Source of the DNA: Pseudomonadales bacterium
GTDB taxonomy: Bacteria; Pseudomonadota; Gammaproteobacteria; Pseudomonadales; Pseudohongiellaceae
Direction of reading: 5' to 3'
Length of the DNA: 33,975 nucleotides
Assembly: GCA_022827425.1 (NCBI GenBank)
Contig: JAJDSZ010000101.1
Span: forward strand, 1-33,975
Shown one piece after another: positions 11,143 through 19,389 of the stretch (position 1 is its first letter; each line of letters starts with the position of its first letter). The position numbers were made by a program, and so were the translations under genes. The notes under the pieces are model-generated. The model was not told where the DNA came from. It searched no databases and saw only the letters and a list, made by a program, of their open reading frames with translations.

Positions 11143-11948
11143 GGCTTCTCAACCGGGCCATCCCCGGAGGGAAATATCGCCCCGGATACCAGCCTCTGCA
11201 TGCCGCCCGCGGTGCGCAGCAGCAAGGCGCCGCTTTCGTCCACTCCGGCGCAGCGCCCGATGTGCCTGTCCGCGCCGGCCCGCACCACCACATCCTGCTG
11301 GAAGTAACGGTCGTGCCGGTTCCATTCCCGCTGGAAGCCGGCAAAACCTCCTTCGGTGAAGACGGCGATGTATTCGAGCAGGCGCGCAAGCAGCGCCGGC
11401 AACAAACCGCCCCAGTTCATGTCGTCCTGGCAGATGGAAGCAATATCGACGGCGGGCTGGTCGATTTGCCGCATCAACTCCGGCGGGAAGCGCAAGTTGA
11501 GGCCGACGCCAATGACCACATGGCGCTGTTCATCGGCGCCGTGGTTCTCCACCAGGATGCCGCCGAGCTTGCGGTTGCCGCTGAGCAGATCGTTGGGCCA
11601 CTTGACGCTGAGGCCATAGACCTCGCTGTCGCCAATGCCGGTGCGAACCGCAAGCGCCACTACCGGCCCGAGAGCCTGAATCCGGTCCAGCGGCAGGGGC
11701 AGTTCCCGCACCAGGGAAACATACAGCCCGGCGCCGGGAGGGCTGATCCAGCGATGGCCGCGTCTGCCCCGCCCGGCGCTCTGGGAAGCGGCGGCGAGGA
11801 AGCGGTTGCCCGTTGCGCCGCCCCGCAATCGGCGCAGGGCTTCGTCATTGGTGGAATCGATTTCGTCGAAGAGGTGAATTTCGCCCAGATCCCGCCGCAA
11901 ATCGGGCGGCAGATCCTTCATCAGCGAATGCAGGTCTGTTTCATTCAT
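11139..11948 (-). CDS. birA: Biotin--[acetyl-CoA carboxylase] ligase, catalytic form without the repressor domain
   Basis: The enzyme activates biotin with ATP and attaches it to the AccB lysine. The 269-residue product contains the biotinyl-AMP loop GRGRRGHRW, the following PPGAGLYVSLV, and the KWPNDLL motif. It also has GGILVEN, VIGVGLN, and a C-terminal SH3-like part ending FPSGDGPVEKP. E. coli BirA is 321 residues with an N-terminal winged helix. Here the ligase core begins at about residue 20 and only 51 bases separate the ATG from the preceding gene's stop, so there is no room for that domain. It should be a ligase that cannot repress the biotin operon. It overlaps coaX by four bases. 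Confidence 0.92.
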   Translation of the reverse strand: MNETDLHSLMKDLPPDLRRDLGEIHLFDEIDSTNDEALRRLRGGATGNRFLAAASQSAGRGRRGHRWISPPGAGLYVSLVRELPLPLDRIQALGPVVALAVRTGIGDSEVYGLSVKWPNDLLSGNRKLGGILVENHGADEQRHVVIGVGLNLRFPPELMRQIDQPAVDIASICQDDMNWGGLLPALLARLLEYIAVFTEGGFAGFQREWNRHDRYFQQDVVVRAGADRHIGRCAGVDESGALLLRTAGGMQRLVSGAIFPSGDGPVEKP

Positions 11949-11999
11949 GGAGTGAAGTTCTTCCCGGCGGAGACTGTCCCCGCAGGAAAGAGTTTCGAT

Positions 12000-13715
12000 T
12001 TATTCGGCTGGCTCGACGGCCTTGTCCGCCGCCGGCTCATCCTCGCTGCGGCGGATTTTCGAGATTACCGACGCGGCTTCGAGCATGACGACGATACTCG
12101 CCCCCATGACCGCGATACTCAGCACGAGCAGCAGCCAGTTGCTCGACTGGTAATAGTCGAACAGATACCAGAGGCTGGCCAGGAAGGCCATGGTCGCGAT
12201 GAAAATCATCGGCGCCAGGGTGTACAGGGACGGGCGGCCGAGCCGCATCAGGTACACGGACAGGACCAGCAGGGTGAGGGCGGCGAGAATCTGGTTGGAG
12301 GCGCCGAATATCGGCCAGATCAACATGCCGCCGTCGCCCGGATATTGTCCGTTGGTCGCTCCGAAAGCCAGGATCAGGCAACAGCCAACGGCCGCCAGGG
12401 TCGAGATGTAACTATTCTTGAGGAGTCCGATGGAGTAGATGTTTCCCCATTCCTGGATGATATAGCGCTGCAGGCGCAGCCCCGAGTCCATGGTGGTGCC
12501 GGCGAACAGCACCACCATGACCGCCAGCATCGTTTCCGAGAACGTGAAGGGAATCCCCCAGCCCTCGGTGATCAGGGCCGCGCCGCCGGCGATGTACGCG
12601 CTCGCGCCGCCGTCGCCGAAACTGGCGTAGAGACTGCTCCATTCGACAGCGGACACGGCATACAGCGAACCGGTCGCCGCGGTAATGGTGATGAGCGCCA
12701 GCGCTCCTTCGCCGAGGGCGCCGAGGTAGCCGACGAAACGAGCGTCCTTTTCGTTGTTCAACTGCTTGGAACTCGTGCCCGAGGACACGATGCCGTGAAA
12801 TCCCGACAGGGCGCCGCAGGCGATGGTCACAAACAGGATCGGAAACAGCGGTGGTGTGCCCTCGGCAAGATTTTCGTTGATCATCGGCGCGGTGATGTCC
12901 GGCATGACGATGAACACGGAACTGTAGAGCACGAGCAGGCCGATCACGAGCTGGGCGCCGTTGATGTAATCCCGGGGCTGCAGCAGCAGCCAGACCGGCA
13001 ACATGGAGGCTATGCCGGCATAGATGAACAGGATGATGATCCAGTTGCCGTGAGGTCCGAGCAGGATGCCATCCCAGCTATCCACCGTCTGCACCGGAAA
13101 CTCGGTGCCGACGTAAATCGTGAAATAGAGGATGCTCACGCCGATCAGGGAGATGGCGAACAGGTTGATCTTGCTCCGGATCAGGACGCCCACGGCGATG
13201 GCCACGGGAATCGCGGCCCAGGCGGGCACAACGGAAGTCTCGATGTCCACCATCTGGCCGGCGATGATGGTGGCGAAAACGGCGTTGACCATGAGCAGCA
13301 GGAGAAAAATCACCACCATGAACAGAGCCCGGGTGCGGGCGCCGACCACGTCCTCCGACAGGGCGCCCATGGAGCGCGCGTTATGCCGGTTGCTCGCCCA
13401 GAGCGCGCCCATGTCATGGACGCCGGCGAAGAAAATCGACCCCAGGGTGACCCAGAGCAGGGCCGGCAGCCAGCCCCAGTACACCGCGATGGCCGGCCCG
13501 ACGATGGGCGCGGCGCCGGCTACCGCCGTGAAATGCGCGCCCCACAGCACGTATTTGTTGGTGGGCACGTAATCGACCGCGTCATTGAATCGATTCGCGG
13601 GCGTGACATGGTTCGGGTCGAGCCGGTAGATATTTTCGGCAATGAAGCGGGAATAGACGAACCAGCCGAAAGCGAAGCCGGCCAGCCCGAAAATTACGAT
13701 GAAAACCGAAGACAT
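12000..13715 (-). CDS. cstA: CstA-family carbon starvation transporter
   Basis: CstA-family proteins are inner-membrane carriers reported to take up pyruvate or peptides. The 571-residue product is built almost entirely of membrane helices. It shows the family motif GAHFTAVAGAAPIVGPAIA at about residues 59-77, GVHDMGALWASNRH, and the conserved HGIVSSGTSSKQLNNE segment. It is shorter than E. coli CstA (701 aa), which has a longer C-terminus. The start MSSVFIVIFGLAGF leads directly into the first helix. It lies 51 bases upstream of birA on the same strand. A nearby secreted peptidase makes peptide uptake plausible but unproven. Confidence 0.85.
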   Translation of the reverse strand: MSSVFIVIFGLAGFAFGWFVYSRFIAENIYRLDPNHVTPANRFNDAVDYVPTNKYVLWGAHFTAVAGAAPIVGPAIAVYWGWLPALLWVTLGSIFFAGVHDMGALWASNRHNARSMGALSEDVVGARTRALFMVVIFLLLLMVNAVFATIIAGQMVDIETSVVPAWAAIPVAIAVGVLIRSKINLFAISLIGVSILYFTIYVGTEFPVQTVDSWDGILLGPHGNWIIILFIYAGIASMLPVWLLLQPRDYINGAQLVIGLLVLYSSVFIVMPDITAPMINENLAEGTPPLFPILFVTIACGALSGFHGIVSSGTSSKQLNNEKDARFVGYLGALGEGALALITITAATGSLYAVSAVEWSSLYASFGDGGASAYIAGGAALITEGWGIPFTFSETMLAVMVVLFAGTTMDSGLRLQRYIIQEWGNIYSIGLLKNSYISTLAAVGCCLILAFGATNGQYPGDGGMLIWPIFGASNQILAALTLLVLSVYLMRLGRPSLYTLAPMIFIATMAFLASLWYLFDYYQSSNWLLLVLSIAVMGASIVVMLEAASVISKIRRSEDEPAADKAVEPAE

Positions 13716-13784
13716 AAGGCGCTCTCTCAGATGCAGATTGCCGAAGCATCATAGCAAGTACCTTTTTTGCGAACAATTGCCGAG

Positions 13785-14255
13785 TGAGAATCCACAAATT
13801 GATAGGGAACGCCGGCGAAAAAGGCGCGCAGTTGCCCGGCGAAGGCGTCGAAGTCGTTTTCGGCCAGCAGGCGGCACAGGTCCCCGCCCCGCTCCCGGAC
13901 CTCCCCCCTCCGCCCCGCCACACGCCGCAGCAGGCTGTTGTTGAGGGCCAGGCGCACATCCTTGTTGGGATAGTCCAGCCGGTAGAATATCCGGTCGTCC
14001 CGCCGCTCCTCGCCGGCGATGGTGAGGTAGCCGGTCTGGAAAAGCAACGCCTCGGTCGCGATCTCGTCCACGTCGAAGCTCGACAGCAACTCGTCGTCCC
14101 CGGCCATGCCGTCGAGGGCGTAGGCGTTGACTCCGCGGCGCGTCAGCGTGTCCACCAGGAAGGTCGGCGTAGTAATGCCCCTCTTCACGTAACTCGCGAA
14201 AGGTCTGGATGCCGATGGGCAGCTTGCGCCTGGCCTTTTGCTCCCCGCCGCTCAT
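13785..14255 (-). pseudogene. Collapsed AAA-ATPase-like / PD-(D/E)XK family gene
   Basis: Two reading frames hold fragments of one known family (PF09820 N-terminal, PF08011 C-terminal). From the ATG at 14255 the frame reads RRKLPIGIQTFRELREEGHYY, the usual N-terminus. Near 14170 similarity jumps to another frame (open 14188-13727) that reads TPTFLVDTLTRRGV, ALLFQTGYLTIAGEE and YRLDYPNKDVRLALNNSLL, which lie well after the ATPase core in intact members. The ATPase core, roughly 250 residues, is missing, with a frameshift at the junction. The end also breaks off after AFFAGVPYQFVD, before the nuclease domain. No intact product is possible. Family assignment is from recall of its conserved motifs. 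Confidence 0.75.
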
Positions 14256-14325
14256 GACGCGCGGGGCAGCACAGGTAGTCCCTGGCGCCGCAAGCAGCAG
14301 CAAGCGTTTTGGTTGCGGCGCGGAT

Positions 14326-17034
14326 TCAGCGCACGGGCCGGGCGTGGGCGGAGCCTCGGAAGATGGCGTTCATCAGAATCAGGTTGAGGCCGTCGAGATA
14401 GGCTCGCACGGTGGGATCCTGGGTGAAGGCCACCACTTCCCCGGCACCCCGGGACTGGGCCACGGCGAATGGCTTGTAGGCGAGCTGGCGGCGATTTTCC
14501 TCCCACAGGTAGCCGCTCGCCATCAGGTCATCGGGACCCCGGAAGCGCGCCACGTTGACACCGTCGCTGATGCGGATGGGAGTATAGATGTCGGCCCCCC
14601 GCACGAGCACGTTGAGCACCGGCGCGACTCCGGCGCTGAGCCAGTGTTCCGGGTGTACGTCGGCCCTGGCGATCACGCCGGCAACGCCGTATGGGTCGGC
14701 GTCCAGCGAGGAAATGCGCTGCCGGAATTCGGTGTCTTCGGCGATGTAGCTGCCAGCCACGGTGTTGCCGGCTTCATCCTGATCCGCGGCGGTGGCCTCG
14801 ACTTCTTCCTCTACCACCGCCCGTTCACGGCGCACCGCCAGCAGGTCCACATCCGGGTCGGCCAGAAAGCGGGTGGCGTTGCCCAAGGCGATCAGCACGC
14901 CGCCGTCGCTGACCCAGCGCTTGAGGTTCTCGACTCCCGACTCGCCGAGGGCGGACTGGTAGCCGCCCCCAGCGGTGAGCGGCAGCAGCAGCACCTGGTA
15001 GCGGTCGAGGTCCGCCGAGGCCAGCCGATCGACCCGGATGGGAGTCACGGGGTAATCGAACTGGCGTTCGATGACAAAGCGGGTATTGCCGGCGCTGTAG
15101 GCCGAGGTGGGCTCGTCCCAGGCCATGGCCACCCTGGGGGCGTTGAATCGCACCACATTGCCGCTGCCGAAGTTCGGGCCGTCGGTAACCCAGCTATCGT
15201 TGGCGGCAATGACTTCGGCGCCGGTTTCGGCGGCGAGTTCGCCGAGGGTCTCGTATAGATCGGCGGGATTGTCGGCAACATCGATGATCAGGGTGCCGGC
15301 GGGGTACTCCCGGCCCTGATGGGTGAAGGCTAGATCATTGCTCTTGATGTTGAGGCCGGCGAGCAGGCCCCGGGAGAGCAATCGCACCGCGGGCGCCGAG
15401 CCCCAGGGGACGAGATAGGCAACGCCGGCCTCGCCGCCGGCAACCTCGCCGGGGATGACCAGTTCTTCCCCGGCGCTTTCGAAATCCCCATCGGGAAAGC
15501 GGTCGCAGATATTCATTTTCACATTGAACATGTGCGGCAGGGACCAGGCGGTAACATCGTAGATCTGGTCCGGCAGATTGTTCGCCCGCCGCTCTTCCTG
15601 CTCGGCGATGAAGAAATCCTCCATGGACACCTGGGGTTCGAGCAGCGTACGGATAAAACGCTTGGCGGGCTGGTCGGCGCGAATCAGATGGCTGCCGACG
15701 GCATAATCCCTGCCGCAGGCGCTGAAACCTTCGCTAGCCCGCTGCACTTCGACTCCCTGGCGGGTCAGCAATCCGGCGATGCGAATCACCGCGGCCTGGT
15801 CGGCCTGCACGGGGAACAGATAGGCGCGGTTGTCCTCGGCCCCGCCTTCCTCGATGGCCGTCACCTGATAGTTGTGGAAGTCGGTGAGGAATTTTTCCCG
15901 GTTCACCGCAACGGTTTCCGCCGTGGAAAGAGAGGTGAGGAAATGGTTGCGCACGGTGTAGGCGAAGGTGAGATCGTTGCCGTCGTACTGGCGGAAGACG
16001 AGACCCCGGGACGAGGCCTGCTCATAGGTCATGGAGATGGCGCCGTAGTAAGAGGGCCAGCTTGCGCCATAACCGGGATAAAAGGCGTCGAAGATTTCCC
16101 GGGTGAAGTAATCGAGGCCGAATTGGTCGAACCATCTGGCGTGGTTGCGGCCGAAGAGCTGCAGGCTTTCGCGCTGGTCGGCGGCGAGGTGCGGATTGAA
16201 GGGATAGGCTTCGGGAGCGAAGAAATAGGTGCTGTCCCCACCCATTTCATGCGCGTCCACATAAACCACGGGATACCATTCCCGCAAGGCGGCGACGCGG
16301 CCCCGGGTTTCCGGCTGGGTCATGATGAACCAGTCCCGGTTCATGTCGAACAGGTAATGATTGGTGCGGCCGCCGGGCCAGGGTTCGTCGTGCTCGGCGG
16401 AGAGCCGGTCGGAATCCGGGCGCAGGCCCTCGGCGCTGGTGAAATGGTGGATGAAGCGGTCGCGGCCATCGGGGTTCTGCATCGGGTCGATCACCACCAC
16501 GGTATTGTCCATGATGTCGGCAACGCGCCCGTCGCCGCGGGAAGCGAGCAGGTGGTAGGCGGTGAGCATGGCGGCGTCGGTGGATGAGATTTCATTGCCG
16601 TGGACGCCATAGGAAAGCCAGGTTACCGGCGGCTGGCCGGCGATGATTGCCGTGGCTTCGTCTTCGGAAGTTTGGCGCGGGTCGGCGAGGGCTTTCATGC
16701 CGGCCTGGATTTCTTCGATTCTCGCGATGTTTTCCGGCGACGAAAGCACCACGTAGATCAGTTCCCTGCCCTGCCAGCTTTGCGCGTATTCGACGATTCG
16801 CACCCGGTCCGGGGCGGCTTGGGCAAGGGCCTCGAAGTAACGGATGGCGTCACGGTGCCAGGTGATTCGCTCGCCGGGGCCGTAGCCGAGCACCTGCTCG
16901 AAGCCGGGGATGGCGGGGTCGTAGTTGTCGTCGGTCCAGAAGCGGAAGTCGTCCTGGGCTGCCGCCGTTGGCGCCCAGCAGAACCACATTACCGCGCCGA
17001 AAATTGTACTCAGTTCGGACAGTTTTCGAAACAT
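14326..17034 (-). CDS. Secreted M14-family zinc carboxypeptidase, 902 aa
   Basis: This is a predicted periplasmic or secreted metallopeptidase. A signal peptide covers about residues 1-26 and ends APTAAAQ. The M14 zinc site is H145-x2-E148 in YGVHGNEIS, with the third ligand H262 in VDAHEMGGDS. Substrate-binding residues lie in DPMQNPDGRDR (about 184-193) and MNRDWF (231-236), and the catalytic Glu is E338 in MTYEQ. All key residues are present. The C-terminal half (about 400-902) includes a Rossmann/GATase-like region (YQVLLLPLTAGGGY, VSDGGVLIALG). The ATG at 17034 was chosen over 17094 because it starts the signal peptide. It lies upstream of the pseudogene and two secreted proteins lie behind it. 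Substrate unknown. Confidence 0.87.
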   Translation of the reverse strand: MFRKLSELSTIFGAVMWFCWAPTAAAQDDFRFWTDDNYDPAIPGFEQVLGYGPGERITWHRDAIRYFEALAQAAPDRVRIVEYAQSWQGRELIYVVLSSPENIARIEEIQAGMKALADPRQTSEDEATAIIAGQPPVTWLSYGVHGNEISSTDAAMLTAYHLLASRGDGRVADIMDNTVVVIDPMQNPDGRDRFIHHFTSAEGLRPDSDRLSAEHDEPWPGGRTNHYLFDMNRDWFIMTQPETRGRVAALREWYPVVYVDAHEMGGDSTYFFAPEAYPFNPHLAADQRESLQLFGRNHARWFDQFGLDYFTREIFDAFYPGYGASWPSYYGAISMTYEQASSRGLVFRQYDGNDLTFAYTVRNHFLTSLSTAETVAVNREKFLTDFHNYQVTAIEEGGAEDNRAYLFPVQADQAAVIRIAGLLTRQGVEVQRASEGFSACGRDYAVGSHLIRADQPAKRFIRTLLEPQVSMEDFFIAEQEERRANNLPDQIYDVTAWSLPHMFNVKMNICDRFPDGDFESAGEELVIPGEVAGGEAGVAYLVPWGSAPAVRLLSRGLLAGLNIKSNDLAFTHQGREYPAGTLIIDVADNPADLYETLGELAAETGAEVIAANDSWVTDGPNFGSGNVVRFNAPRVAMAWDEPTSAYSAGNTRFVIERQFDYPVTPIRVDRLASADLDRYQVLLLPLTAGGGYQSALGESGVENLKRWVSDGGVLIALGNATRFLADPDVDLLAVRRERAVVEEEVEATAADQDEAGNTVAGSYIAEDTEFRQRISSLDADPYGVAGVIARADVHPEHWLSAGVAPVLNVLVRGADIYTPIRISDGVNVARFRGPDDLMASGYLWEENRRQLAYKPFAVAQSRGAGEVVAFTQDPTVRAYLDGLNLILMNAIFRGSAHARPVR

Positions 17035-17234
17035 CGCATCAATCTCATTGGTCGGCCGAGTCGACGAACCGGTTTCCGGAAAAAGCCCACTCAAGGCGAG
17101 CAGGCTTTGGAACTCTCAAACACCGGTCGCTCTACGTCGGTAGCCGAACCCTTTCCCGGCTTGCGCCGGGCCCCTTTCGGCCACCACCGCGCTCCCTCAG
17201 TGCCAAATTCGAGATTCAACCACCATGCCGCAGC
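17035..17234. other. Spacer between secreted-protein genes with small hairpins
   Basis: The spacer is about 200 bases with no gene seen. It contains small inverted repeats: CCGG-TTT-CCGG, TCGG-TAG-CCGA, and CCCGGC-TTGC-GCCGGG (about 17157-17172). The last could end transcription from the 3' side, but it has no T-run. Small hairpins with a TAG loop recall the hairpin array near 22500, so this may be a decayed member. That link is weak. Confidence 0.3.
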
Positions 17235-18050
17235 TTATTGCGGCGGGTTGCCGATGGGGGTGCCTTCCCTGCGCCATTCTCCGTACAGGAATTCCTCGGA
17301 GAATTCCGCGCACTTGAATTCCAGCAACTGCATGTCGGGATCAATGTGGCGGTAGAGCGGGAAGCTGATCGTCCAGGGCTCGGTGAAAGTCCGGGGATCG
17401 GTAATGGTGGCCTCGTAATCAATGTGGTTGGGGCCGCTGTAGGTCCAACGCTCCTCCACCACCATTTCCCAGCTATGGTGATTGCCCGCCCGGTCGAACC
17501 AGGTATCGGGCATCTGGCCGGTGACCCGCACCACCAGGGTGTCCCCGTCCCAATGGGCATTGGAATGTCCCATCCAGGCGTCCACCTGGGAGGTGATTTC
17601 GGGCTGGTCCACATAGAGGATGCGATTGGCCTCGGCGTATTCGTAGGAGATCAGAATCACATCGGTGGACTGCACGACCTGGAAGGGGAAGGGCAAGTAG
17701 TTCGCGCGCGGCACGCCGGGCATGAAGCACCTGGTGAGGGGATCGTTTTCCAGGGCGTTGGCGCGATTGGCGTCGCGCTGGCGGGCCGCCTGTTCGTTAT
17801 AGGGGATCCGTCCGCCGTCCACCACGCCGAGACTCGCGGGAATCGCGGAATGGGCGCCGAAGAGGCCGGGGTGGGGGCCCATTCGCGCCGCGTGCGGCTC
17901 GATGTCGTAATGAGCGGTGGTCATGGCCTGCCAGATGCCGCTGAAATCCGGCTTGCCCGAAGGCGTGCGCGGAATGTCGTCGTCCTGGGCCAGCGCCGCC
18001 GAGCCGATGAGAAGGGAAAAGATCAAACCGATTGCGTTCGTGAATTTCAT
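17235..18050 (-). CDS. Exported protein of unknown function (GxPDxxGxW family), 271 aa
   Basis: No function is recognised. A signal peptide is clear: MKFTNAIGLIFSLLIGSAALAQ, with cleavage after ALA. The mature N-terminus reads RTPSGKPDFSGIWQ. Later come AHWDGDTLVVRVTGQMPDTWFDRAG and HIDYEATITDPRTFTEPWTISFPLYR. The same three blocks occur in order in the next gene upstream (18217-19260), so the two are paralogues. Proteins of this type are common in marine gammaproteobacteria, often in several copies. The GDTLVV block and beta-rich look suggest a beta-sandwich or barrel, which is inference. The ATG at 18050 was chosen because it begins the signal peptide. Confidence 0.82.
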   Translation of the reverse strand: MKFTNAIGLIFSLLIGSAALAQDDDIPRTPSGKPDFSGIWQAMTTAHYDIEPHAARMGPHPGLFGAHSAIPASLGVVDGGRIPYNEQAARQRDANRANALENDPLTRCFMPGVPRANYLPFPFQVVQSTDVILISYEYAEANRILYVDQPEITSQVDAWMGHSNAHWDGDTLVVRVTGQMPDTWFDRAGNHHSWEMVVEERWTYSGPNHIDYEATITDPRTFTEPWTISFPLYRHIDPDMQLLEFKCAEFSEEFLYGEWRREGTPIGNPPQ

Positions 18051-18216
18051 TTTCTGTCCTGTTGTGGCCAATTCGATGTCAGGCCGCCATGAACCTGCCC
18101 GCCGCGCCTCTGGCCGATCGATTGAGGCGAATATTGGAGGATATTCAACGAAATCGAGCGGCCGGGGGCGTGGACGGGAGCGGATTTGCAGCCGTGAATT
18201 CCCACGGCGCAGGCTC

Positions 18217-19260
18217 CTAGTCCCGTTCCGGAAGATTATCGCCCTGGGCCAGGCGCTGCTCGTCCACTCGCGCCCCGCGCAGGGTGTTCATCATGCCGTA
18301 ATTGCCTTCGTGGCAGGCGTATTCATAAATCTGCCCGGCCACCTTGATCATGGGAACCACCGCGGTAATCCTGTCGGTGAAGGTGGACGGGTCATCGATG
18401 GTGAATTCGTACTCCACGGTATCGTAGGCAGTGCGGGTAAAGCGCTCGGTGAGCACCATGTCGTAGTCGGTGCCGGTGCTTGCGAAAGTCTGGCGCAGGC
18501 CGGTGAAGTTCCTCGTTTCCACCACCAGGGTGTCGCCGTCCCACCAGCCCCGGGAATCGCCGGACCAGAGGCGGATGTCGTCATGCAGGGCGGGCCTTTC
18601 CACCAGCGGCACGATGCGGGCGTCGTGGATCATTTCGGTCATGATCACGGCGGTGTCGCGGTTCTGGATAACCTGCATGTTGTTGTTGTAAAGGCTCGGC
18701 ACGAAGGGAGGGCCGGAATTGAAGCCCACGATGCAGCGCTCGGAAAGACCCCGGTCTTCCGGCCCATCCTTGGCGATTCCACCCACCACATAGCGCACGG
18801 GACGCTCGCCGGGAATATCCGGGCCCAGCCCGCCGAACTGCCGCGGCGCGCCTTCCACCGCATCCGGTACTCGACCGTTTTCGGGATGAATGATATGCGA
18901 GGTGCGCACCACGTCGCCGAGGCCAGCGACTTCAATCCAGAAATCATTGTAGCCGCCGGGATTGCTGGTGGCTTCCGGCGCTTCCGGGTCGAGCACCAGC
19001 CTGGCGGCGGCTTCATCGGCCGCGGCGCGGGACGCCGCCACCTGGGCCCGGCGCTCTTCAAGCTCCTCCTCATTGAGGAACTGCCGGTCGCCAAAGCGCT
19101 GGGGGCGCTGCATGGGCACATCGGAAGAAAAATTCCATACGCCCTGCAGGTCCGGCTGGCCCCATTCGGTGCGCGGCGCCTGATAATCGCCACTCTGGGC
19201 AAGCACGGCTGAGCCGAGCAGCAGGGAGGACACAAAACCGAGCAAAGACTGGTTTTTCAT
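18217..19260 (-). CDS. Exported protein of unknown function (GxPDxxGxW family), 347 aa
   Basis: No function is recognised. The signal peptide MKNQSLLGFVSSLLLGSAVLAQ is followed by PRTEWGQPDLQGVWNFSSD. Residues about 60-90 form a Glu/Ala/Arg-rich helical stretch (NEEELEERRAQVAASRAAADE). The C-terminal part repeats the family pattern WWDGDTLVVETRNFTG and DTVEYEFTIDDPSTFTDRITAVVPM. It is longer than its paralogue at 17235-18050 mainly in the first half. A promoter lies just upstream (19305-19332). The ATG at 19260 was chosen over 19272 because of the signal peptide. It is probably co-transcribed with the paralogue, with a 166-base gap between them. Confidence 0.83.
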   Translation of the reverse strand: MKNQSLLGFVSSLLLGSAVLAQSGDYQAPRTEWGQPDLQGVWNFSSDVPMQRPQRFGDRQFLNEEELEERRAQVAASRAAADEAAARLVLDPEAPEATSNPGGYNDFWIEVAGLGDVVRTSHIIHPENGRVPDAVEGAPRQFGGLGPDIPGERPVRYVVGGIAKDGPEDRGLSERCIVGFNSGPPFVPSLYNNNMQVIQNRDTAVIMTEMIHDARIVPLVERPALHDDIRLWSGDSRGWWDGDTLVVETRNFTGLRQTFASTGTDYDMVLTERFTRTAYDTVEYEFTIDDPSTFTDRITAVVPMIKVAGQIYEYACHEGNYGMMNTLRGARVDEQRLAQGDNLPERD

Positions 19261-19304
19261 GTTTCGCCTCATTCATCAATCAGCATGATTGCGTTCAAGC
19301 GGCA

Positions 19305-19332
19305 AGTGTAACCTCCTCTACCGCCACGTCAA
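19305..19332 (-). promoter_or_regulatory. Sigma70-type promoter before the secreted paralogue pair
   Basis: The minus strand has -35 TTGACG (5 of 6), a 16-base spacer, and -10 TACACT (4 of 6). The predicted start of transcription is about 40 bases before the ATG at 19260. It would drive the 347-aa and 271-aa secreted proteins and possibly the M14 peptidase after them. Confidence 0.6.
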
Positions 19333-19389
19333 CGCCTGCGCTGCGGATTTTGCCGGACGGAAGCCTTCGCCAATGATTCTCACGCAGTG

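Noticed and set aside
11055-13754. 899-codon open frame antisense to birA and cstA
   Set aside because: It spans two well-supported genes and their spacer on the other strand with low-complexity His/Asp/Gly-rich translation.
13727-14188. Intact 153-residue gene
   Set aside because: The frame begins at a GTG inside a disrupted family member and ends in unrelated sequence, so it is treated as part of a pseudogene.
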